From Thermodesulfobacteriota bacterium (lineage in GTDB: Bacteria > Desulfobacterota_D > UBA1144 > Nemesobacterales > UBA2774): a stretch of 13,455 bases of DNA. Where the stretch lies: positions 1-13,455 of the forward strand of contig JBCCIH010000037.1 of NCBI GenBank assembly GCA_039028315.1, in the 5' to 3' direction. Below are positions 7,624 through 13,455 of the stretch, one piece after another. The position numbers were made by a program, and so were the translations under genes. How positions within the stretch are numbered: the first letter of the stretch is position 1; each line of letters starts with the position of its first letter. Below the pieces are notes generated by a model, which worked only from the letters and a program-made list of their open reading frames with translations, was not told the DNA's origin and searched no databases.

Positions 7624-10182
7624 CTACTCCTCTCTTATAAGTTTACTAACATTTTCTTTACCAATTAGATATGCAGGATATATGCCTGCCGCAAGGGCTG
7701 CTAAAAGCGCAATCCCTAGCGCCTCAAGGAAATAACTTAACTCAAGCGAGAAATTGAGCGTCCATCCAAATGATCTTAGGTTGACCACATATATAAGTAT
7801 TATTGCTAAGGTAAGTCCAACGGGTATAGCAAGCACGCCTGAGGTAAGACCAATGAGGCCATTTTCTAAGAAAAGCATTTTACGAAGCTGTCCAACTGAC
7901 ATACCTATAGCTCTTAGCACTCCAAACTCCCTTTCTCTCTCAAGCTGAAGGGCCATCAGTGAGCTTAGTACACTTATAAAAGCCACTATGGCGATAAGGA
8001 GCCTAAGTGCAGATGTCACTGTGAATGTTCTATCAAAAGTTTTTATTGCCGATTTTTTAAGATTGCTGTTTGATCTTATTACAATATTTGAAAATGAAGA
8101 CAATTTAGATCTTAGACTTTCTTCAACAGCTATGGCGTTTTGATCTTCATTAAGATAAACACCCAGTGAGGTAATTTGATCATCATCCCAAAGTGTTCTG
8201 TACATATCCTCAGCTATTAATACTATTCCACCCTGAGCGCCGTAGTCATAGTAAATTCCCGAAACTTTAAATTCCCTTTGCCCGCGGTCTGTTTGAAATG
8301 TGAGAGTTTCATTTTGGTTTGGTTTGATGTTGTTTTTGTATGCAAATGACTCAGAGATCAAAACAGAGCCGCTTATCATATGGTCCCAAAGTTCATCACT
8401 ATTACTAGATTCTTGCCATATAAACTCTCTGTTATCCGCGGCAAGATCCTTAGTAACAGAAACAATATTCACAGTTCCGTAATCAGGGCTGTCATACAGA
8501 AGTCTTCTAACACTGGCAACCCTCTCAACCCCAGGGGTAGTTGAGATCTGCTCTAATATCCCGGGATCTAGTCCCTTCTGGCTGCTTATATTTGGTGAGT
8601 CTATAGTAATAAAGATATCGGCGGTAAGTGCTGCATCCAGCCAACTGACAACTGTTGATCTAAAACTGCCTATCATTATGCTCACGCTTAAGATTACTGA
8701 TATGGCAACTGTCAAGGATGCAATCGCCACAGCAGTGCGGCTAGTAGCTCTAACTATATTTCTTGGGGCCATCTGGGAAATACGGCCAAAGGGGGTCATG
8801 AGTTTTGAAAAGAGCTTCATTAAGAATTTAGTACATAGCGGGACTAAAAATGAGACTCCGAATAAAACCAAAAATATGGAAAGTAGGCTCAGAATAAGGC
8901 TTTTGGTAGGTGCTATTATTAAAAGATATCCGAGCGTAATAAATAAAAGACCGATTATTCCAAATAGGGTTACGGATTTCATAAAAAAACTCTCAAAGCT
9001 AGATCGCCTTAAGACATTAATTGGGCGAAACCGTGACGCTTCTAAAGAAGGCACAATTGCCGCAATAATGACTGCTACAACTCCTGCCAGAAATCCCTTT
9101 AAAATGCTCTGCGTAGATATGCTAAAGTCAGTAACTGTAAGGGTGAAATAGAGATCATTGATTGAGCGCGTAACTAGAGCAACTAAAGTTCGGCCGAGAA
9201 AAATGCCGCCAAATATCCCAATTATACTTCCTATAAATCCGATTATCAGAGCTTCAGAGAGTATCATTTTGAAAATTTGCCGTCGTGTTGCGCCAATTGA
9301 TCTTAGAGTGCCGATTATAGAGCGTCTTTGTATAACCGAGAATGAGACAATGTTATATATGAGGAATACGCCAACAAAAAGAGCTAGCAGGCTAAGCGCA
9401 GTTAAATTAAGCTCAAATGAGCGGGTTAAGTTCTTTGCCGAACCAAGCAGTTCATCTTTTTCTTTGAGCTGGGTTTCAGAGGGTAAAAATTGACTAATAA
9501 TATCGCTCGTTGATTCAGTCTCGTCATCAATAAGTAGATCTATCTGTGACAAAAGCCCTACTTTATCCAAAAGCTCCTGTGCTGTTGATACGTCTGTGAG
9601 AATTAAACCGCCGAGGCTCTTAGAAAGCTCGCTATCTTGATTGTTAAGAAAACCAACGATCTGTAACTGAAGTTTTTTGGAGCCGTAATCTACTTTGAGA
9701 AAATCTCCAACTTCAATGAATGCACTATTTGCCAGATCTTCTGATATAAGTGCGGAATTAGGTACAGTAAGAATTTTAGTTAAAGTATCGCCTGTGATAT
9801 TAGAAAGTGGAGCACTTTGATTATCATAGAAAATTAAGTCGGCAAATAGATCTGTGCCCAAGAGCTTTACTGATCTACCATCTAATGAAGGAATATTGAC
9901 ATAGTCCTCAACAATTGGAGCAAGATTGCTAAGTAAAAGCTCAACTCTTAAGTCTTTATAAAGCGTCTCGTCAAAATCAGAGTATTTACCTTGTATGAAG
10001 TGGGTAGTCTTAGTTGAAAGTATCTCTTTTGAGATCTTAAATGATCTTGTCGCACTTTGATTGGCAATATCTACAGAAACAATAAGAGCAACTCCAAATG
10101 CAATCCCAATTACCAAAAGGAAATTTTGAAGAAGGTGCCTTCGGACATAGCCTAAAGTGACTTTAAGTAGAGGATAATTCAT
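7624..10182 (-). CDS. FtsX/MacB-type ABC transporter permease, double-domain (AttFG/LolCE-like)
   Basis: Inner-membrane permease of the type VII (MacB/LolCDE/FtsX) ABC class, which performs mechanotransmission or lipid/lipoprotein extraction rather than ordinary transport. Numbered from the ATG at 10182 it has 852 residues and about ten membrane helices. One lies at the N-terminus (about 20-40), followed by a large periplasmic MacB-like domain, then three helices (about 260-385). Two central helices follow, then a second helix-periplasmic-domain unit, ending in three helices. Each half shows the FtsX signature before the coupling helix: QRRSIIGTLRSIGATRRQI and QLEREREFGVLRAIGMSVGQLRK. This looks like AttF and AttG joined. 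A TTG at 10191 would add three residues, but AAGG (plus-strand 10193-10196) is only 2 bases from it and 10 from the ATG, so I prefer ATG. It lies 15 bases after the ATPase gene. Confidence 0.92.
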   Translation of the reverse strand: MNYPLLKVTLGYVRRHLLQNFLLVIGIAFGVALIVSVDIANQSATRSFKISKEILSTKTTHFIQGKYSDFDETLYKDLRVELLLSNLAPIVEDYVNIPSLDGRSVKLLGTDLFADLIFYDNQSAPLSNITGDTLTKILTVPNSALISEDLANSAFIEVGDFLKVDYGSKKLQLQIVGFLNNQDSELSKSLGGLILTDVSTAQELLDKVGLLSQIDLLIDDETESTSDIISQFLPSETQLKEKDELLGSAKNLTRSFELNLTALSLLALFVGVFLIYNIVSFSVIQRRSIIGTLRSIGATRRQIFKMILSEALIIGFIGSIIGIFGGIFLGRTLVALVTRSINDLYFTLTVTDFSISTQSILKGFLAGVVAVIIAAIVPSLEASRFRPINVLRRSSFESFFMKSVTLFGIIGLLFITLGYLLIIAPTKSLILSLLSIFLVLFGVSFLVPLCTKFLMKLFSKLMTPFGRISQMAPRNIVRATSRTAVAIASLTVAISVILSVSIMIGSFRSTVVSWLDAALTADIFITIDSPNISSQKGLDPGILEQISTTPGVERVASVRRLLYDSPDYGTVNIVSVTKDLAADNREFIWQESSNSDELWDHMISGSVLISESFAYKNNIKPNQNETLTFQTDRGQREFKVSGIYYDYGAQGGIVLIAEDMYRTLWDDDQITSLGVYLNEDQNAIAVEESLRSKLSSFSNIVIRSNSNLKKSAIKTFDRTFTVTSALRLLIAIVAFISVLSSLMALQLEREREFGVLRAIGMSVGQLRKMLFLENGLIGLTSGVLAIPVGLTLAIILIYVVNLRSFGWTLNFSLELSYFLEALGIALLAALAAGIYPAYLIGKENVSKLIREE

Positions 10183-10197
10183 TATTACCAAACCTTA

Positions 10198-10896
10198 TTA
10201 CTCAGAACTAAGCGATCCGTTGTGCATCGTATAGACTTTGTCTGCGTAATTTATTATCTCTGTGCTATGAGTCGCAATTATCATAGTCTTTTGTGTATCC
10301 CGCGAGATCTTTATAAGGAGCTCTAATATATCATGCGCAGTTTCATCATCGAGATTTCCTGTAGGCTCGTCAGCAAGAAGCAAATCCGGATCGTTAATGA
10401 GCGCTCTTGCGATTGCAACCCTCTGCTGCTCACCGCCCGAGAGTATATCGGGAAAAGCATCTTTTCTGTCCGCGAGTGAAACCCTTTCCAATAGCTTTAA
10501 GGCTCTATTGTTTACAGAACTAGCACTTTCACCGTTTAGCTCGCTCGGCAGAGTTACGTTTTCAATTACGCTTAATGTAGGGATCAGATTAAAAAACTGA
10601 AACACAATCCCAACCCTATTTCTTCTAATTAGCGTGAGCTCCTCGTCAGAGAGGGAATTTAAAAGCGTATTTCCTATCCAAACCTCCCCATTATCCGGGC
10701 GGTCTATACCCGAGATCAGATTAAGAAGTGTAGTTTTACCAGAGCCGCTCTTCCCAATAAGCGCCGCTATCTCACCCTGTTCAAACTGGGCATCTAGATT
10801 GCTTATAATAGAAACAACCTTGCCGGCTTCTTGGTATTGCTTAGAAAGCCCTGTCAGTCTGAGGCTTAAGTTATTATTGTCTTTTTGTTTAGACAT
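10198..10896 (-). CDS. ABC transporter ATP-binding protein (LolD/MacB/AttE-type)
   Basis: Cytoplasmic ATPase of 232 residues that powers the adjacent FtsX-type permease. All nucleotide-binding motifs are intact: Walker A GKSGSGKTT (48-56), Q-loop Gln100 in VGIVFQFFNLIPTLSV, signature LSGGEQQRVAIARAL (152-166), Walker B LLLADEP (172-178) followed by TGNLD, and H-loop His210 in ATHS. The Q-loop FQFFNLIPTLSVIENV and the D-loop TGNLD are typical of the LolD/MacB/FtsE group. Length is normal. It is first in a minus-strand operon with the permease and the AttH-like lipoprotein, which makes AttE the closest functional analogue; LolD is an alternative name by homology, but LolC and LolE are not encoded as separate proteins here. 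No Shine-Dalgarno is obvious before the ATG. Confidence 0.95.
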   Translation of the reverse strand: MSKQKDNNNLSLRLTGLSKQYQEAGKVVSIISNLDAQFEQGEIAALIGKSGSGKTTLLNLISGIDRPDNGEVWIGNTLLNSLSDEELTLIRRNRVGIVFQFFNLIPTLSVIENVTLPSELNGESASSVNNRALKLLERVSLADRKDAFPDILSGGEQQRVAIARALINDPDLLLADEPTGNLDDETAHDILELLIKISRDTQKTMIIATHSTEIINYADKVYTMHNGSLSSE

Positions 10897-10916
10897 AATT
10901 AATCAACCAAAACAAC

Positions 10917-10946
10917 TTTATAGAGTTTGAATAAGGGTAATGGCAA
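10917..10946 (-). promoter_or_regulatory. Probable promoter of the Att-like transporter operon
   Basis: On the minus strand TTGCCA (10941-10946, 5/6 to the -35 consensus) and TATAAA (10917-10922, 5/6 to the -10) are 18 bases apart. The leader to the ATPase start codon would be only about 14 bases. An inverted repeat overlaps the -35 and spacer, so a bound repressor would block this promoter. Confidence 0.5.
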
Positions 10947-11006
10947 CCCTTTTTATTTCAAGAATAGGGTTTTATATACAATCTTTAGTTTCGATTTGTT
11001 CAGGGT
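10933..11006. repeat. Four AGGGT/ACCCT elements in the transporter promoter region
   Basis: The pentamer occurs at 10934-10938 (AGGGT), 10946-10950 (ACCCT), 10966-10970 (AGGGT) and 11002-11006 (AGGGT). The first two form the perfect inverted repeat AAGGGT-N7-ACCCTT (10933-10951), lying over the predicted -35 element. The second and third form AACCCT-N15-AGGGTT (10945-10971). The last two copies both extend to AGGGTTT. The cluster is confined to the 124-base gap between the RNase gene and the ATPase gene and may be operator sites for a regulator. The first pair, followed by TTTTATTT on the plus strand, also resembles a small terminator, but no plus-strand gene precedes it. Confidence 0.45.
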
Positions 11007-11020
11007 TTAAAACTAAGGAA

Positions 11021-12514
11021 CTACTCAATTGTTAATTTATATTTTTCGATTCTTTCTTCAGACTCTCTAAAATCAAGCTCTATCGAGTATTTCTCTTGGA
11101 GCTGGTTTAAATTCTGGTTTTCGGATTCGTTTAGGCTCTTTATAACTTCTGGGTTAGCGACAACAATAATTTTTTTATTGAGTGCTTTATTTATGCGTTT
11201 TCTAATATCTCTTATTATCTCATAAGATATAGTCTGTAGCGATTTTAGATAACCTGCTCCCTCACAATAAAAGCAAGGCTCCGCAAGCTCATTTAAGATA
11301 CTCTCTCTAAGACGCTGCCGGGTCATCTGAATAACCCCAAACGAAGACATCTCATGCACTACTGACCGCGCCCTATCCTGCTTTAATGCATCTACAAAAT
11401 TTTCAAACAAGCTGTCTCTTAGCTGGCGGTTTTTAATGTCTATAAAATCTATCACGATGATACCAACTAAATTTCTGAGCCTGATCTGACGCACAATCTC
11501 AAGCGCGGCTTCTACATTTAGATTATATATAGTCTCTTCCTGATCTTTGCCGCTCTGATACCTACCAGTGTTCACGTCTACAACCGTAAGGCCTTCTGCC
11601 TCTTCTATAATAATATGGCCCCCGGATTTGAGCCAAACCTTTTTTTTGAATATTTTCTTTATATCATTATCAACACCGTACTTCGAGAATATAGGTTCTG
11701 AATCTTGGTATAATTCAATATTTACCAAAGAATCAGGAAAGTTGGCTCTCAAATACTCCTTAATCTCGTTGTAAGCATATTCAGAGTCAATTATCACTTT
11801 TTTTACATCATTTGAGATAAAATCTCTCACGGCTTTTATGTACAATCTTGGCTCTTCATAAAGAAGTGAAGGAACAGTAGTCTCCTCGTTTGCCTTTTTA
11901 ACTCCCTCCCAAATAGAAAGAAGTTCCCTTAAATCATGCTCAAGCTCATCCTCTGTAATATTCTCGCTTGCAGTCCTTGCAATTAGTCCGGTCCCATCCG
12001 GCTTAATTTTATTGAGCAGCTCAGTTAGCCTCTCACGTTCTTCAGTGTCTTCAATTTTTCTTGAAATTCCGACTATGTCTATTGTTCCTAACAGAACTAA
12101 ATATTTCCCCGGTATAGCCACATAAGATGAGAGCTTTGCCCCTTTTCCTCCGACTGATTCTTTAAGTACCTGAACCATCAAATGCTGGCCTTCTCTGAGA
12201 ATATCCTGAATTAGATTGTGCTGCTGTGTGCTAAAATCCTTAGCGGCATCCTCTCCTCCGCTATCTAAAAAATACTCATAAAGAGAATCTTCCTGAACAT
12301 CCTCAACTGATATAAATCCTGATTTATCAATTCCAATATCAATGAATGCCGCCTGCATTCCGGGAACAACCTTTCCTACCTTACCTTTGTATATATTGCC
12401 TACAATTCTCGGTGTAGATTTTCTTTCAATATACAACTCTGCCGGCGAGCCGTTTTCCATTACAGCAACTCTAGTCTCATTATAAGTCACGTTTATTAGT
12501 ATTTGGTTGTCCAT
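11021..12514 (-). CDS. rng: Ribonuclease E/G family endoribonuclease (RNase G-like)
   Basis: Cytoplasmic single-strand endoribonuclease involved in 5'-end maturation of 16S rRNA and mRNA turnover. The 497 residues match RNase G in length (489 in E. coli) and lack the long C-terminal scaffold of RNase E. The N-terminal S1 domain runs about 36-125 (GNIYKGKVGKVVPGMQAAFIDIG). The catalytic domain carries the magnesium-binding Asp313 in VVDVNTGR and Asp356 in IVIDFIDI, 43 residues apart as in E. coli RNase E (303/346). The zinc-link Cys414-x-x-Cys417 in CFYCEGAG joins subunits. RQRLRESI (400-407) is also typical. No Shine-Dalgarno is visible just before the ATG, which sits in a CCATGG context. The isoaspartate methyltransferase gene lies 93 bases upstream on the same strand. 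The RNase G rather than E name rests on length. Confidence 0.95.
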   Translation of the reverse strand: MDNQILINVTYNETRVAVMENGSPAELYIERKSTPRIVGNIYKGKVGKVVPGMQAAFIDIGIDKSGFISVEDVQEDSLYEYFLDSGGEDAAKDFSTQQHNLIQDILREGQHLMVQVLKESVGGKGAKLSSYVAIPGKYLVLLGTIDIVGISRKIEDTEERERLTELLNKIKPDGTGLIARTASENITEDELEHDLRELLSIWEGVKKANEETTVPSLLYEEPRLYIKAVRDFISNDVKKVIIDSEYAYNEIKEYLRANFPDSLVNIELYQDSEPIFSKYGVDNDIKKIFKKKVWLKSGGHIIIEEAEGLTVVDVNTGRYQSGKDQEETIYNLNVEAALEIVRQIRLRNLVGIIVIDFIDIKNRQLRDSLFENFVDALKQDRARSVVHEMSSFGVIQMTRQRLRESILNELAEPCFYCEGAGYLKSLQTISYEIIRDIRKRINKALNKKIIVVANPEVIKSLNESENQNLNQLQEKYSIELDFRESEERIEKYKLTIE

Positions 12515-12566
12515 GGGGATTTGTTAAATTAAATTTTATTTCTGTGCAATAAGATAATCGGATGTA

Positions 12567-12595
12567 ATTATAGACTATAAGACCTACATAATAAA
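12567..12595 (-). promoter_or_regulatory. Possible promoter of the RNase G gene
   Basis: On the minus strand a perfect TATAAT (12567-12572) has TTTATT (12590-12595, 3/6) 17 bases upstream. Transcription would begin about 45 bases before the ATG, leaving an AT-rich leader. It starts right after the methyltransferase stop, so the RNase gene may be transcribed independently. Confidence 0.4.
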
Positions 12596-12607
12596 GCGCA
12601 GTTTGCC

Positions 12608-13264
12608 TCAAGCCTTTGTCATAGGCACAAATCTGACTGAGGTTATTCTTTTTGTGCTGATTATGCCGCCTCTTTTTTCTATCACGACAAGCTCCTGACT
12701 CTCATCACCAACAGGAATAACCATAGTGCCGTTTTCACAGAGCTGGTCTATTAAAATATCTGGGACGTCTTTTGGCGCGGCTGTAACAATAATACCCTCA
12801 TATGGAGCGTGTTCCTCCCACCCTTGATATCCATCACCGATTTTAAAACTGATGTTTTTGTAGCCAAGTTCTTCTAATACATCTCTTGCTTTAAGTGCAA
12901 TGTCCTCATGTATTTCAATACTAAAGACATCACACCCGCTCTCAGCCAGTACTGCAGTCTGATAGCCAGAACCGGTTCCTATCTCTAGGATTTTTTTGCC
13001 TTGAGCTGGCTTTATAAGATCTGTCATTAGCGCCACCATATAGGGCTGAGATACAGTCTGACCTTTTTCTATGGGAACTGGGTTATCGCCGTACGCAGAA
13101 TCTAAATATCTGGGAGGAACAAAGAGATGACGTTTTACATTTAGCATTGCCTCTATGACTCTTTTGTTGGTGATTCCTCTAGATATAATTTGATTCTCTA
13201 CCATCTCCCAGCGTTTCTGGGCGTATTGATCATCTGTATTTATTTTGGACAAATCGGGATTCAT
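12608..13264 (-). CDS. pcm: Protein-L-isoaspartate O-methyltransferase
   Basis: Cytoplasmic repair enzyme that methylates isoaspartyl residues in aged proteins using S-adenosylmethionine, starting their return to aspartate. The 218-residue protein shows the family's GQTVSQPYMVALM (68-80), the SAM-binding LEIGTGSGYQTAVLA (93-107), the acidic end of the second strand in SIEI (115-118), IGDGYQGW (142-149), and GTMVIPVG (179-186). The C-terminal RFVPM (211-215) is also typical. It is slightly longer than E. coli Pcm (208) because about 20 residues precede the MVENQI start of the conserved core. An alternative ATG at codon 21 has a GGGAG directly abutting it, too close to act, so the first ATG is kept although it lacks a clear ribosome binding site. 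It diverges from an exported-protein gene at 13395. Confidence 0.95.
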   Translation of the reverse strand: MNPDLSKINTDDQYAQKRWEMVENQIISRGITNKRVIEAMLNVKRHLFVPPRYLDSAYGDNPVPIEKGQTVSQPYMVALMTDLIKPAQGKKILEIGTGSGYQTAVLAESGCDVFSIEIHEDIALKARDVLEELGYKNISFKIGDGYQGWEEHAPYEGIIVTAAPKDVPDILIDQLCENGTMVIPVGDESQELVVIEKRGGIISTKRITSVRFVPMTKA

Positions 13265-13342
13265 AGAAGAAGAATATACTGCTCATAAATAAGAAGCTAG
13301 TTGATTGTATGTCTCCTGTACACTTGCATTTAGAATCGCGGT

Positions 13343-13348
13343 TATACT
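13343..13348 (+). promoter_or_regulatory. Possible -10 element of the exported-protein gene
   Basis: TATACT (5/6 to the consensus) lies 47 bases before the TTG start at 13395. TTGCAT at 13324-13329 resembles a -35 but is only 13 bases away, so spacing is poor and the call is tentative. Confidence 0.25.
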
Positions 13349-13379
13349 ATTATCTAGTCAATACGCAAATTTGGTTAGT

Positions 13380-13384
13380 GGAGG
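13380..13384 (+). promoter_or_regulatory. Ribosome binding site GGAGG deciding a TTG start
   Basis: GGAGG lies 10 bases before TTG at 13395. No ATG or GTG in that frame is better placed, and the peptide beginning at this TTG is a clean signal sequence, so the site supports a non-ATG start. Confidence 0.6.
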
Positions 13385-13394
13385 AATAACTAAA

Positions 13395-13455
13395 TTGAGA
13401 AGTATTCTTTTTTCTATCATTTTGTTTGTACTTTTTCTAGAAGCAGCTTCAGCAC
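13395..13455 (+). CDS. Start of an exported protein (partial, cut by the window end)
   Basis: Only the first 20 codons are visible. From the TTG they read MRSILFSIILFVLFLEAASA: one Arg, a hydrophobic core of about 12 residues, and a final Ala-Ser-Ala that fits a signal peptidase I cleavage site. The mature protein would begin just past the window. Strong GGAGG supports the start. It is divergent from pcm. The family cannot be identified from the signal peptide alone. Confidence 0.65.
   Translation, partial: MRSILFSIILFVLFLEAASA

Noticed and set aside
8678..9151. Long open frame on the plus strand inside the permease gene
   Set aside because: Antisense shadow of a strongly supported FtsX-type permease, with no domain signature; its basic, Ile/Thr-rich composition is as expected from reversed membrane-protein codons.
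10933..10957. Rho-independent terminator on the plus strand (AAGGGT/ACCCTT hairpin then TTTATTT)
   Set aside because: No plus-strand gene ends here; the stem is only six pairs and the element lies over a good minus-strand promoter, so an operator is the better reading.
10990..11018. Hairpin after the RNase G stop codon (TTAGTTT/AAACTAA with a long loop)
   Set aside because: The stem is AT-rich, the loop is about 18 bases and no T-run follows on the minus strand, so a terminator cannot be supported.

Overview
The window is AT-rich bacterial chromosome (about 40% GC by eye), densely coded, with 11 complete genes and the first codons of a twelfth. No gene-free stretch exceeds about 130 bases. 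I see no tRNA, rRNA, CRISPR array, insertion sequence or integrase. An outer-membrane-type lipoprotein signal next to a LolCDE/FtsX-type ABC system points to a didermic (Gram-negative) bacterium. A deltaproteobacterium-like or candidate-phylum lineage such as Dadabacteria is possible, but that placement is only an impression.

Left part, plus strand (1-6002): a short M29-type metallo-aminopeptidase; a 750-residue membrane-anchored von Willebrand A protein carrying a glutamine-amidotransferase-like domain without an obvious catalytic cysteine; type III pantothenate kinase (coaX, coenzyme A synthesis); a small stand-alone relative of the LigD 3'-phosphoesterase domain that overlaps the end of coaX by 17 bases; and, after a 121-base gap, a DASS/SLC13 sodium-coupled dicarboxylate-type transporter.

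Middle, minus strand (6020-10896): methylmalonyl-CoA epimerase converges on the transporter gene. Upstream of it is a tight three-gene operon, read right to left: ABC ATPase, 852-residue double-domain FtsX/MacB-type permease, and a lipocalin-like AttH/CrtC-family lipoprotein. This matches the AttEFGH type of locus, with AttF and AttG apparently fused into one permease. Its promoter region holds four copies of an AGGGT/ACCCT element, a candidate operator.

Right part, minus strand (11021-13264): an RNase E/G-family ribonuclease and a protein-L-isoaspartate methyltransferase. Diverging from the methyltransferase is the start of an exported protein (13395 onward), which begins with TTG after a strong ribosome binding site.

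Most genes are housekeeping. The least explained items are the degenerate LigD-phosphoesterase-like protein coupled to coaX, the orphan VWA/amidotransferase-like membrane protein, and the Att-like transporter operon with its repeat-rich promoter.
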